Shown piece by piece: positions 7,312 through 16,192 of a stretch of 64,000 bases of DNA. How positions within the stretch are numbered: the stretch's first letter is position 1; the number at the start of each line of letters is the position of its first letter. A program made the position numbers and the translations under genes. The notes below the pieces were generated by a model, which had not been told where the DNA came from, ran no database searches, and was given only the letters and a program-made list of their open reading frames with translations. The DNA is from Glycomyces sp040645615 (GTDB lineage Bacteria > Actinomycetota > Actinomycetes > Mycobacteriales > Micromonosporaceae), in NCBI RefSeq assembly GCF_040645615.1, contig NZ_JBEYYO010000015.1, positions 78,657 through 142,656 of the forward strand, in the 5' to 3' direction.

Positions 7312-9807
7312 ATGCCGGGCTCCAGCCCCACATTCCGCTTCGCGCGCCCGATCGCGCTGAGCGCGGCCGCGATCGCACTGTTCGCCTCCGTCGGCACCGC
7401 CGAGGCCAAGGACGACGCCGGGCCCGCGCAGGTCTGGCTGGTCGAGCTCAGTACCGGCGCGGGCGCTTCGGCGCTCGAAGCGGTCGGGCACGACCTGGAC
7501 TTCGAGATCCGGCACGACTTCGCGCGGGTGTGGAACGGTGTCTCGGTCGAGGCCGACGCGGCCACGGTCGAGCGGATAGCGGGCCTGGACCTGGTCGAGC
7601 GGGTGTGGACCGACGTGGTGTTCACCGGCCCGGCCCGCGTCGGCGCAGATCGCACCGAGGCCGCGGTTCCCGAACTGGCGCAGGCGATCGCGACGACTCG
7701 AGCAGACGAGGCGCATGCCCGCGGCGTGACCGGCGAGGGCGTCAGGGTCGGCGTGATCGACTCCGGCGTCGACTACACCCACCCTGACCTGGGCGGCTGC
7801 TTCGGCGAGGGTTGCCGGGTGGCCTACGGGACCGACTTCGTGGGCGACGATTTCGACTCCGACGACCCGGACAACGCCGAGGCCGACCCCGACGAGGACC
7901 CGATGGACTGCGGCGGCCACGGCACGCACGTGGCCGGGATCGTGGGCGCGAGCGGGACGGTCACCGGAGTGGCCCCGGGCGTCACCTTCGGCGCGTACCG
8001 CGTGTTCGGCTGCGAGGGCTCGACCAGCGGCGAGGTGATCATGCAGGCGCTGGAAGCGGCCCTGGTTGACGGCATGGACGTCGTGAACCTCTCGCTGGGC
8101 CAGTCGTTCCAGTGGCCGGGCTACCCGACCGCGGTGGCCGCCGACCGGCTCACCGAGGAGGGCGTGACCGTGGTGGCCTCGATGGGCAACGACGGCGAGG
8201 CCGGGGTCTACTCCGGCTCGGCCCCCGGCGTGGGCGAGGACGTGATCGCCGTGGCCTCGACCGACAACCCGTCCCAGCGCATGAGCGCCGCGTTCGTCCC
8301 CGCGCTGGACCGCGCGATCGGCTACAACACGCTCGACGCCGCGACCGAACCGGAGACCGGCGAGACCTCCGACCCGCTGGTGTGGCTCGGCCGCGCGTGC
8401 GCCGACGACGCCTCGGAAGGCGACGTGAACGGCAAGGCCGCCTTGGTCGTTCGCGGCACCTGCACGTTCAAGGAGAAGTACGAGCGGGCCGTGGCCGAGG
8501 GCGCGACGGCCGTCGTGGTCTACAACGACCGGTCGGGCCCGTTCGGCGGCCAGGGCGTCGAGGACCAGGGCGTCCCGGCGATCGCGGTCACTGACGCCGA
8601 CGGCGAGGACCTGCGGGACCTGGCCGAGATCGGCAAGGCCCCGGTCCTGGAGTTCACCGGCGACACGGTCCTGGTCGACCTGCCGCGCGGCGGCTACACC
8701 TCGTCGTTCAGCGCTTATGGCCCGGCCCCGGATCTCGCGTTCAAACCTGACGTGACCGCGCCGGGCGGGGGCATCTGGTCGACCGTGCCGGTCGTGGACG
8801 GCTCCTACCGGTCGATGTCGGGCACTTCGATGTCGGCCCCGCACGTGGCCGGGGCCGCCGCGCTGCTGCTCGGCGCCGAACCGCGCCTGGACCCGCGCGA
8901 CGTGCGCACCCGCCTGGCGAACTCGGCCCGGCCGGTCGCGTGGGGCGACAACCCCGACCTGGGCGAACTCGAAGCGGCGCACCGGCAGGGGACCGGTCGC
9001 ATCGACGTGATCGCCGCGCTCGACGCCCGCGCGAGCCTCTACCCGACCGGGGTGAACACCGGCGACGGCACCGAGGCGCGCACGTTCGAGCTGACGCTCA
9101 CTTCAAGCGACCGCCAGGCCCGCGACTACGAGTTGAGCCACGAGTCGACGATCGCCACGACCGGCGACGTGCGCGACCCCGGTTTCCATGCGGCCGAACC
9201 GGAAGTGACGTTCGAACCTGAGACGCTTCGCCTCTACCCGGGCCAGTACGCCACGGTCGCCGTCACGGTCACGCCCAGCGAGGAGCTCCCGCTCGGCAGC
9301 GTCTTCGGTGGCCGCGTCACCGCCACCCCGAACAAGGGTGAGGCGCTGACGGCCGCGTATTCGGGCTACCAGGGCGACTACCTCGCGATTCCGGTCCTGG
9401 AGCACCCGGAGTACCCGCGCCTGGGCGCGGTCGTGGGCCAGGACCCCGAGACCCGCGAGTTCGAGTACCGCGACTTGGAGGACGGCGAGACGTTCAGCAT
9501 CGCCGACGGGCCCCAGCTCGCGGCCCTGGTCTACCTGGGGCACCAGGTCGCCTCGCTCGAAGTGAGCGTCGCCAACGCCGATACCGGCGAGGAGGTCACG
9601 TGGGACCGCGAGGCGTTCCTGCCCCGCTCCCCCGGCCCGGCCGACGCGATGGGGATCCACCTGGCCGACCTCGCCGAGCAGCGTCCCGACGCGTTCGAAC
9701 CGGGCCGCTGGACGCTGACGGTGCGGGTGCTCAAAGCCCTTGGGGACGAAGCGAACCCGGGCCACTGGGAGCAGTGGACCTCACCGGAGTTCACCCTCAC
9801 CGATTGA
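7312..9807 (+). CDS. Secreted subtilisin-like serine protease (S8) with PA domain
   Basis: The 831-residue protein starts with a signal peptide (basic and hydrophobic to about residue 31, cleavage near AEAKDD) and an inhibitor-like prodomain (about 40-105). The S8 catalytic domain follows, with Asp150 in VIDSGVDYTHPDL, His203 in GHGTHVAG and Ser506 in GTSMSAPHVAG. A protease-associated domain (about 355-450, CTFKEKYERAVAEGATAVVVYND) is inserted before the Ser. The last 250 residues form beta-rich Fn3-like modules. It should be exported by Sec and degrade extracellular protein. The ATG has GAGAGGG 8 bases upstream. A strong hairpin terminates it against the convergent SDR gene. Confidence 0.92.
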   Translation: MPGSSPTFRFARPIALSAAAIALFASVGTAEAKDDAGPAQVWLVELSTGAGASALEAVGHDLDFEIRHDFARVWNGVSVEADAATVERIAGLDLVERVWTDVVFTGPARVGADRTEAAVPELAQAIATTRADEAHARGVTGEGVRVGVIDSGVDYTHPDLGGCFGEGCRVAYGTDFVGDDFDSDDPDNAEADPDEDPMDCGGHGTHVAGIVGASGTVTGVAPGVTFGAYRVFGCEGSTSGEVIMQALEAALVDGMDVVNLSLGQSFQWPGYPTAVAADRLTEEGVTVVASMGNDGEAGVYSGSAPGVGEDVIAVASTDNPSQRMSAAFVPALDRAIGYNTLDAATEPETGETSDPLVWLGRACADDASEGDVNGKAALVVRGTCTFKEKYERAVAEGATAVVVYNDRSGPFGGQGVEDQGVPAIAVTDADGEDLRDLAEIGKAPVLEFTGDTVLVDLPRGGYTSSFSAYGPAPDLAFKPDVTAPGGGIWSTVPVVDGSYRSMSGTSMSAPHVAGAAALLLGAEPRLDPRDVRTRLANSARPVAWGDNPDLGELEAAHRQGTGRIDVIAALDARASLYPTGVNTGDGTEARTFELTLTSSDRQARDYELSHESTIATTGDVRDPGFHAAEPEVTFEPETLRLYPGQYATVAVTVTPSEELPLGSVFGGRVTATPNKGEALTAAYSGYQGDYLAIPVLEHPEYPRLGAVVGQDPETREFEYRDLEDGETFSIADGPQLAALVYLGHQVASLEVSVANADTGEEVTWDREAFLPRSPGPADAMGIHLADLAEQRPDAFEPGRWTLTVRVLKALGDEANPGHWEQWTSPEFTLTD

Positions 9808-9811
9808 GCGA

Positions 9812-9856
9812 ACGACGCGGGCGGCCGGGCATCCAGTGCCCGGCCGCCCGCGTCGT
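9812..9856. terminator. Bidirectional hairpin terminator
   Basis: A perfect 20-bp stem (9812-9831 with 9837-9856) with a TCCAG loop sits between the convergent subtilase and SDR stop codons, without a T-tract. Confidence 0.82.
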
Positions 9857-9861
9857 ATCCG

Positions 9862-10596
9862 TCAACTGCGTCGGTGGACGAGCTGTGCGCCCGCCTGGTC
9901 CCTCGGGGTGATCGTGATCTGGTCGATGTTCACGTGGGCCGGGCGGGTGGCGATCCAGGTGATCGTCTCGGCGATGTCGGCGGCGGTCAACGGGGTCATG
10001 CCCGCGTAGACCGCGTCGGCCCGCTCCTGGTCGCCTTCGAAGCGCACCAGGCTGAACTCGGTCTCGACCATGCCCGGGTCGATCTCGCACACCCGCACCG
10101 GCTGCCCGAGCAGCTCCATGCGCAGCACCCGCGTGAGCGCGGCCTCGGCGTGCTTCGCGGCGTTGTAGCCCGCGCCGCCCGGGTAGGGCTGGTGGCCCGC
10201 GATCGAACCGACGACCATGACCTGGCCGTTGCCCGAGGCCACGAGCTTCGGCAAGAGCGCCTTGGTGATCCGTACCGTGCCGAGCACGTTCACGTCGTAC
10301 ATCCGCTGCCACAGTTCGAGGTCGGCCTCGGCGACCGGCTCGAGCCCGAACGCGCCGCCCGCGTTGTTGACCAGGACGTCGCACCGCTCGACCTGCTCGG
10401 CGAAAGCGGCCACCGAGGCCTCGTCGGTGACGTCGAGCGCGATCGCCCTCCCGCCGGACTCGGCCGCGACCTCGGCGAGGCGGTCAGCGCGCCGGGCCCC
10501 CAGGACCACGTCGAAACCGGCTCCGGCCAAGGCTTTCGCGGAGGCCGCGCCGATCCCGCTGCTGGCCCCGGTGACTACTGCTACAGGTCGATTCAT
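9862..10596 (-). CDS. Short-chain dehydrogenase/reductase (classical SDR)
   Basis: The 244-residue protein has the NAD(P)-binding TGASSGIG motif at residues 10-17, NNAG near 85, a catalytic Ser in VVGSIAGH and the YNAAK active-site Tyr/Lys pair. The arginine-containing GARRADR segment suggests NADP(H) preference. The substrate is unknown; the sequence resembles serine/3-hydroxy acid-type dehydrogenases such as YdfG. The start is the ATG at 10596; the frame continues upstream through the riboswitch region without conserved sequence. It is divergent from metE. Confidence 0.88.
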   Translation of the reverse strand: MNRPVAVVTGASSGIGAASAKALAGAGFDVVLGARRADRLAEVAAESGGRAIALDVTDEASVAAFAEQVERCDVLVNNAGGAFGLEPVAEADLELWQRMYDVNVLGTVRITKALLPKLVASGNGQVMVVGSIAGHQPYPGGAGYNAAKHAEAALTRVLRMELLGQPVRVCEIDPGMVETEFSLVRFEGDQERADAVYAGMTPLTAADIAETITWIATRPAHVNIDQITITPRDQAGAQLVHRRS

Positions 10597-10680
10597 CGGC
10601 CCGACACTACTCGCCGCGCTGGCCCCGTCCCACACTCCGGCCGCGACCGGGCAGGTCGCCGGGCCGCGGCCGTACCATCG

Positions 10681-10860
10681 GTGGCGACGCTGGTTCCGAG
10701 CGGTGCGAGCCGCCCGGCCAAGAGGGAATCTGGTGCGAATCCAGGACTGCCCCGCAGCGGTGAGAGGGAACGAAACCCGCCATGAGCACTGGGCCCGGCC
10801 TGGGAAGCGGCGGGAAGTAGGCATCGGAAGGCGCCCTCGAGTCCGAATACCTGCCCGCGT
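10681..10860 (+). promoter_or_regulatory. Cobalamin (adenosylcobalamin) riboswitch upstream of metE
   Basis: The leader has the ordered B12-box elements: GAGGGAATCTGGTGCGAATC, then CAGGACTGCCCCGCAGCGG and TGAGAGGGAACG, with the closing CCGAGTCCG-like segment at about 10837-10848. This is the expected control for a B12-independent methionine synthase. With cobalamin present the RNA folds to shut off metE, and a B12-dependent MetH takes over. The regulated start codon is 54 bases downstream. The exact ends are approximate. Confidence 0.92.
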
Positions 10861-10913
10861 ACCGCGCGCGACCGCGCGCGGTCCCGTTGTCGCACGTTCG
10901 AGGGAACTGACAC

Positions 10914-13145
10914 ATGACCAACCGCATTGCCGTGCGCGCCACCGCACTCGGATACCCGCGCATCGGGTCCGGGCGCGAACTCAAACGCGCGCTGGAATCC
11001 TATTGGGCCGGGCGCACCGGCGCCGCCGACCTGGAGGCGGCCGCGGCCGCCGTCCGCGCCGAGATGCTCAAGGACCTCTCGGTGCTCGACTCGGTGCCGA
11101 CCGGGACCTTCTCCTACTACGACCACGTGCTCGACACCGCGTTCGCCGTCGACGCCGTCGCCCCCAGGCACCGCCGCGAGGACCCGCTCGACGCGTACTT
11201 CGCCGCCGCCCGCGGCGACGCGTCGGCCGCGCCCTTGGAGATGACCAAGTGGTTCGACACGAACTACCACTACCTCGTGCCCGAGATCGGGCCCGAAACC
11301 GCGTTCGAGGCCAAGCCTGAGAAGGCCGTCGCCGAATACCTCGAAGCGCGAGCGAAGGGCCTGGACGCCCGCCCGGTGCTCCTCGGCCCCGTCTCGTTCC
11401 TCCTGCTGGCCAAGGCCTCCGAAGGCGCTGACGGGTTCCGGCCCTTCGACCGGCTCGGCGACCTCGTCGAGGTCTACGTCGAGATCCTCGGCGCCCTGGC
11501 GAAGGCCGGGGCCGGCCTGGTGCAGCTCGACGAGCCCGCGCTGTGCGCCGACCGCACGGCGGCCGAGCTCGAAGCCGTCGAGGCCGCCTACCGCCGCCTC
11601 GTCGGCACCGCCGAGATCCTGGTGACCGGCGGCTACGGGCCCTTCGGTGAATCGCTCCCGGTGCTCCTGGAGGCCGGCGTCGAAGGCGTCGCGCTCGACC
11701 TGGTCCGCGGCCGCGCTGACCTGGAGACACTGACGACACTTGATGTTTCACGTGAAACATTTTTGGTGGCCGGAGTGATCGACGGCCGCAACATCTGGCG
11801 CGCCGACCTCGCCCGGGCCGCGGCCGACGTCGCCGCGTTGCGGCAGCTCAGCGACCGCGTCGCCGTCGGCTCCTCGTCCTCGCTCCTGCACGTCCCGGTC
11901 GACCTGGACGCCGAGACCGCGTCCGACTCGCTCCCCGCGGCCCTGGTCGAGCGCCTCGCGTTCGCCCGCCAGAAACTGCGCGAGATCACCGCGCTCGCCA
12001 ACCCCGAAGGCGACCGCCACGAGCGCACGCCCGCGCCCGAGGCCTGGCGCGACGAAGCGGTCCGCTCGCGCCTGGCCGCGCTCGGCCCCGACGCCGACCG
12101 CCGCGCGCCCTACAGCGAACGCCGGGACGCCCAGGCCGCCCGCGTCCCGCTCCCGCCGCTGCCGACCACCACGATCGGCTCGTTCCCGCAGACCGCCGAG
12201 CTGCGCAAGGCCCGCGCCGCCCACCGCCAGGGCCTGATGATCGACGCCGACTACCAGGCCCGCATGCGGGCCGAGGTCGCCGAGGTCATCGCCGAGCAGG
12301 AGAAGCTCGGCCTCGACGTGCTCGTCCACGGCGAACCCGAGCGCAACGACATGGTGCAGTACTTCGCCGAGCAGCTCACCGGCTTCGCGACCACCGCCGC
12401 GGGCTGGGTCCAGTCCTACGGCTCGCGCTGCGTGCGCCCGCCGATCCTCTACGGCGACGTGGCCCGCACCGAACCCATGACCGTCGAATGGACGACCTAC
12501 GCGCAGTCGCTCACCGCCAAGCCCGTCAAGGGCATGCTCACCGGGCCGGTCACGATCCTCGCGTGGTCCTTCGTGCGCGACGACCAGCCGCTGGCCGACA
12601 CCGCCGACCAGGTCGCGCTCGCTCTGAGGGACGAGGTCGCCGACCTCGAAGCCGCCGGGACCGCGATCATCCAGGTCGACGAGCCCGCGCTGCGCGAGCT
12701 GCTGCCCGTGCGGGCCGCTTCGCGCGCGGCCTACCGCGACTGGGCCACCCGCTCGTTCCGCATCGCGACCTCCGGGGCCGCCTCGGCCACCTCGATCCAC
12801 ACGCACCTGTGCTATTCGGAGTTCGGCGAGGTCATCGACGCGATCGCCGCCCTGGACGCCGACGTGACCTCGATCGAGGCCTCCCGCTCCAAGATGGAGG
12901 TCCTCGCCGACCTCGACGCCGCCGCCTACCGCAGCGCGGTCGGACCTGGCGTGTGGGACATCCACTCGCCGCGCGTCCCCGCCGTCGAGGAGATGGCCGC
13001 GGCGCTGCGCCTGGCCGTGGCCGCGCTCGGGGCCGAACGCGTGTGGGCCAACCCCGACTGCGGGCTCAAGACCCGCCGCTACGAAGAGGTCCGCCCCTCG
13101 CTCGCCAACCTCGTCGAAGCCGCCAAGCTCGTCAGGGACGCTTAG
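10914..13145 (+). CDS. metE: Cobalamin-independent methionine synthase
   Basis: The 743-residue protein is full length for MetE, which transfers the methyl of 5-methyltetrahydropteroyl-tri-L-glutamate to homocysteine. The N-terminal half starts with GYPRIGSGRELKRALE. The C-terminal catalytic barrel has the zinc ligands in HTHLCYSEF (His and Cys), IEASRSKME (Glu) and NPDCGLKTR (Cys). TIGSFPQT marks the domain junction. It follows a cobalamin riboswitch, so it is probably expressed only when B12 is scarce. A canonical parS site is embedded in its coding sequence at 11744. A short hairpin follows the stop. Confidence 0.97.
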   Translation: MTNRIAVRATALGYPRIGSGRELKRALESYWAGRTGAADLEAAAAAVRAEMLKDLSVLDSVPTGTFSYYDHVLDTAFAVDAVAPRHRREDPLDAYFAAARGDASAAPLEMTKWFDTNYHYLVPEIGPETAFEAKPEKAVAEYLEARAKGLDARPVLLGPVSFLLLAKASEGADGFRPFDRLGDLVEVYVEILGALAKAGAGLVQLDEPALCADRTAAELEAVEAAYRRLVGTAEILVTGGYGPFGESLPVLLEAGVEGVALDLVRGRADLETLTTLDVSRETFLVAGVIDGRNIWRADLARAAADVAALRQLSDRVAVGSSSSLLHVPVDLDAETASDSLPAALVERLAFARQKLREITALANPEGDRHERTPAPEAWRDEAVRSRLAALGPDADRRAPYSERRDAQAARVPLPPLPTTTIGSFPQTAELRKARAAHRQGLMIDADYQARMRAEVAEVIAEQEKLGLDVLVHGEPERNDMVQYFAEQLTGFATTAAGWVQSYGSRCVRPPILYGDVARTEPMTVEWTTYAQSLTAKPVKGMLTGPVTILAWSFVRDDQPLADTADQVALALRDEVADLEAAGTAIIQVDEPALRELLPVRAASRAAYRDWATRSFRIATSGAASATSIHTHLCYSEFGEVIDAIAALDADVTSIEASRSKMEVLADLDAAAYRSAVGPGVWDIHSPRVPAVEEMAAALRLAVAALGAERVWANPDCGLKTRRYEEVRPSLANLVEAAKLVRDA
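11744..11759. other. parS chromosome-partition site (ParB binding) inside metE
   Basis: TGTTTCACGTGAAACA is the canonical 16-bp ParB-binding palindrome, extended here to an 18-bp perfect palindrome (11743-11760). It is AT-rich and stands out in this GC-rich gene, where it encodes DVSRETF. parS sites in actinomycetes cluster around oriC, so the window is probably origin-proximal. No parA/parB genes are in the window. Confidence 0.92.
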
Positions 13146-13154
13146 AGCTCGGCC

Positions 13155-13180
13155 GGGGCCGGGCGCACCAGTCCGGCCCC
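13155..13180 (+). terminator. Hairpin after metE
   Basis: An 8-bp GGGGCCGG/CCGGCCCC stem (13155-13162 with 13173-13180) lies 10 bases after the metE stop and before alr. It is modest in length and lacks a T-tract, so termination is plausible but may be partial. Confidence 0.5.
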
Positions 13181-13244
13181 GCATCACACCCGAGCGCGTC
13201 ACCGCCTGCCCCGCATACGGGCCCGCGCCACGTACCCTTGCAGT

Positions 13245-14414
13245 GTGGCGATCGACAATTACCGCATCCTGTCTGAACCGGTGCAAGGCGGCATGTCCGG
13301 CCTGGCCAAGGCCAGCATCGACTGGCGGCGCCTCGCGCACAACGTCGAAGCGCTGGCCCGCGCCGCGGGCGTCCCCATGATGGCGATGGTCAAGGCCGAC
13401 GGCTACGGCCACGGCATGCTCCCCACCGCCCGCGTGGTGGTCGAGGCCGGCGCCGCGCGCCTCGGCGTCGCCACCCTCCGCGAAGCCTGGCAGCTGCGCC
13501 GCCTCCCCGAATTCGCGAACACACCCGTGATGGCCTTCGCGTGGGCCCCCGAGCAGGCCGGACTGGCCGAGACGCTCGCCGCCGGAGCCGAAGTCGGCGT
13601 CTCCTCCCTCGCCCAGCTCGACGCGATCGCCGCCGCTGCCGAGACCAACGCGGCCCCCGCCCGCGTCCACCTCAAAGGCGACACCGGGATCTCCCGCGGC
13701 GGCGTCCCCGAACACGAATGGGAGCCCTTCGCCGAGGCCGCGGCCAAGCACCAGGCCGCCGGGCACCTCCACGTCGTCGGCGCCTGGTCCCACCTCGCGT
13801 GCGCCGACGAGATCGGCCACCCCGCCAACGATGAGCAGAAGGCCGCGTTCGAACGCTTCCTCACCGCCGTGGCCGCCGCCGGGATCACCCCCGAACTGCG
13901 CCACCTCGCCAACTCAGCCGCGCTCATCGCCGATCCCCAGACCCGCTACGACCTCGTGCGCCCCGGCATCGCCCTCTACGGCTACAACCCGGTCCCGCAG
14001 TTCCCGCTCGACCTCAAACCCGCGCTCGAACTGCGCTCGACCGTGATGACCGTCAAACGCCTCCCCGAGGGAACCGGCATCTCCTACGGCCACACCGTGC
14101 ACCTCGAACGCGACACCACCGTCGCGCTCGTGCCCCTCGGCTACGCCGACGGCGTCCCCCGCGCGGCCTCCGGCAGCGCCGAGGTCTACCTCGCCGGGCG
14201 CCGCCGCCGTGTCCTCGGCCGCATCTGCATGGACCAGTTCGTGGTCGACTGCGGCGACGACGCCGTCAAACCCGGCGAACCGGTCGTCCTCATCGGCGCG
14301 GGCGCGCAGCACCCCGACGCCGACGACTGGGCCGCCTGGGCCGGGACGATCCCCAACGACGTCCTCACCGGACTGGGCTCGCGCATCCCCCGCTGGTGGA
14401 ACCGGGGCCTTTGA
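13245..14414 (+). CDS. alr: Alanine racemase
   Basis: This PLP enzyme interconverts L- and D-alanine for peptidoglycan. The fold-III barrel carries the cofactor lysine in MVKADGYGHG, the usual DTG..RGG loop (LKGDTGISRGG), the catalytic tyrosine in SYGHT, and LGRICMDQFVVD in the C-terminal beta domain. The GTG at 13245 gives 389 residues. An internal ATG at 13293 would remove about 16 non-conserved residues and is also possible. It opens the conserved cluster alr, hydrolase, tsaE, tsaB, rimI, tsaD, all on the plus strand with tight spacing. Confidence 0.95.
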   Translation: MAIDNYRILSEPVQGGMSGLAKASIDWRRLAHNVEALARAAGVPMMAMVKADGYGHGMLPTARVVVEAGAARLGVATLREAWQLRRLPEFANTPVMAFAWAPEQAGLAETLAAGAEVGVSSLAQLDAIAAAAETNAAPARVHLKGDTGISRGGVPEHEWEPFAEAAAKHQAAGHLHVVGAWSHLACADEIGHPANDEQKAAFERFLTAVAAAGITPELRHLANSAALIADPQTRYDLVRPGIALYGYNPVPQFPLDLKPALELRSTVMTVKRLPEGTGISYGHTVHLERDTTVALVPLGYADGVPRAASGSAEVYLAGRRRRVLGRICMDQFVVDCGDDAVKPGEPVVLIGAGAQHPDADDWAAWAGTIPNDVLTGLGSRIPRWWNRGL

Positions 14415-14456
14415 GACGCTTCGCAGCAGGTACCTCTTGAAACGAGTCGAGGCCGA

Positions 14457-15659
14457 ATGAAACACAGGCAGTCCCACGGTCCCTCGCGCCGCGCCCGCGG
14501 ATGGGCGGTCGCCGGAGGCGTCACCGGCGGCATCGCGCTCGGCGCGGCGCTGGCGATCGGGATCCCCCGCTACGTGGCGCGGCGCACCCGCGCCTCGTCG
14601 TCCGACCCCTACGCGCACGAGCCGTTCGAGCTGCCGCCGACCAGCTCGGTGTTCACGCTGCGCACCGAGGACGGCGCTCCGATCCACGTCGAGACCGTCG
14701 GCCCCGACGACGCCGACCTGACGGTGGTGTTCGCTCACGGCTACATGCAGGACATGAACACCTTCTACTTCCAGCGCAAGGCCGTGGCCGAGGCCACCGG
14801 CCTGTCGATGCGCGCGGTCCTGTACGACCAGCCCGGCCACGGGCGATCGGGCCCGCTCGCGCGCACCGAGTACACGATCGAGGACCTCGCGGGCATCCTG
14901 CACGAGGTCCTGGAGTCGGCCGCGCCCTCAGGGCCCCTGGTCCTGGTCGGGCATTCCATGGGCGGCATGACGATCCAGGTGTACGCCAGGCTCCACCCCG
15001 AGGTGTTCGCCGAGCGCGTCAAGGGCGTGGCGTTCCTGTCGACCAGCGCCGCCGGGCTCGACACGGTCGAGACCAAGCCGATGCGGGCGCTGCGCCGCCT
15101 GCGGCGCACCGTGCTGCCGATGCTCCAGCAGGTCGCGGGGTGGACCCCGGACCTGATCGACCGCTCGCGGATGCTCGCCGGAGACCTCGGGTGGCTCTTG
15201 ACGCGCCGCTCGTCCTTCGTGACCGCCAACCCGCCCGCGTCGATCGTGTCGCTGGTCGAGCGCATGAACCGCGGCACGTCGATCCAGTCGATCGTCGGCT
15301 ATGCGCGAGCTATCCTCGACCACGACGAGACGGCTACATTGCCGCTGTTCAAAGGCTTGCCGACGCTGGTGGCGGTGGGGGATTCCGATCCCTTGACGCC
15401 GCCGGAGCATTCGCGGCGCCTCGCCGAAGCGCTTCCGGGTTCGCGTCTGGAGCTCATAGGCGAGGCGGGTCACTCTCCGCAACTGGAGTACCCTGGTGAG
15501 ATCTCACAACACTTGTTGGAGATGATCGACAAAGTCGCGGCCGAGATCGGCGATGGCTCCACCGCCGCCCCTTGTCCCCCGGTGCGGGAGGACGCAGGCA
15601 GGGGACGCCGGCGTTGGACCCCGTTCTCGCGACCGTACGGTCCCCGGCTCGAATCCTGA
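14457..15659 (+). CDS. Membrane-anchored alpha/beta hydrolase
   Basis: The 400-residue protein has an N-terminal membrane segment (about residues 16-36) and an alpha/beta-hydrolase domain with the nucleophile elbow GHSMGG, an acid in the VGDSDPLTPPEHS segment and a histidine in EAGHSPQLE. The substrate is unknown. This hydrolase between alr and tsaE is a recurring feature of actinomycete genomes. The C-terminal 45 residues are Arg/Pro-rich and poorly folded in appearance. They run into the leader of tsaE, so the true functional end may be earlier in evolutionary terms. Confidence 0.88.
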   Translation: MKHRQSHGPSRRARGWAVAGGVTGGIALGAALAIGIPRYVARRTRASSSDPYAHEPFELPPTSSVFTLRTEDGAPIHVETVGPDDADLTVVFAHGYMQDMNTFYFQRKAVAEATGLSMRAVLYDQPGHGRSGPLARTEYTIEDLAGILHEVLESAAPSGPLVLVGHSMGGMTIQVYARLHPEVFAERVKGVAFLSTSAAGLDTVETKPMRALRRLRRTVLPMLQQVAGWTPDLIDRSRMLAGDLGWLLTRRSSFVTANPPASIVSLVERMNRGTSIQSIVGYARAILDHDETATLPLFKGLPTLVAVGDSDPLTPPEHSRRLAEALPGSRLELIGEAGHSPQLEYPGEISQHLLEMIDKVAAEIGDGSTAAPCPPVREDAGRGRRRWTPFSRPYGPRLES

Positions 15660-15718
15660 CGCCCGGACCGATGAAACAACGGCGCCGCTTTGGCGCCCGT
15701 GCACTTGGAGGAGTGAAC

Positions 15719-16192
15719 GTGAGGCTGACGCTCCAGACGGCCGAAGACACCCACGAGTTCGGCCTGCGCCTGGCTGCGGTCCTGCGCGCGGGCGACCTGG
15801 TGATCCTCACCGGCCCGCTCGGCGCGGGCAAGACCGCCCTCACCCAGGGCGTCGGCGCCGGGCTCGGCGTGGAGGGGCGCATCACCAGCCCCACGTTCGT
15901 GATCGCGCGCTCGCACCGGGCCGGCGCTGCCGGGGTGCCGCTGGTCCACGTGGACGCCTACCGCTTGGAGAGCCTCGACGAGCTCGACGACCTCGACCTG
16001 GACACCGACGCCGAAGCGGCCGTGACCGTGGTCGAGTGGGGCGCGGGCCTGGCCGAGCGCCTGGCCGAGTCGCACCTGGAGATCGCGATCGAGCGGCGCG
16101 CCGACGAGGTGCGCGAGGTCGTCCTCTGCGGTCGCGGCGGCGACTGGGCCGAGCGATTGGCCTCGCTCCAGCCGGTGGGCGCGGCCGCATGA
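15719..16192 (+). CDS. tsaE: tRNA t6A biosynthesis ATPase TsaE
   Basis: The 157-residue P-loop protein has Walker A GPLGAGKT, a switch-like TSPTFVIARSH and the HVDAYRLE motif typical of TsaE/YjeE. It hydrolyses ATP to drive turnover of the TsaB-TsaD complex that adds threonylcarbamoyl to A37 of ANN-decoding tRNAs. The start GTG at 15719 is preferred because GGAGG lies 7 bases upstream; an upstream in-frame start would add 49 arginine-rich residues overlapping the hydrolase gene. It overlaps tsaB by 4 bp (ATGA). Confidence 0.93.
   Translation: MRLTLQTAEDTHEFGLRLAAVLRAGDLVILTGPLGAGKTALTQGVGAGLGVEGRITSPTFVIARSHRAGAAGVPLVHVDAYRLESLDELDDLDLDTDAEAAVTVVEWGAGLAERLAESHLEIAIERRADEVREVVLCGRGGDWAERLASLQPVGAAA

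Noticed and set aside
13341..13500. Second parS-like or DnaA-box cluster near alr
   Set aside because: No sequence within a few mismatches of the parS palindrome or repeated TTGTCCACA boxes was found; a single parS is all the window supports.
15590..15665. Possible tRNA-like segment (GGCTCGAATCC) between the hydrolase and tsaE
   Set aside because: The T-stem does not pair (CCGGC against CTGAC), no D-arm or acceptor stem of 7 bp can be formed on either strand, and the hydrolase reading frame runs through it.
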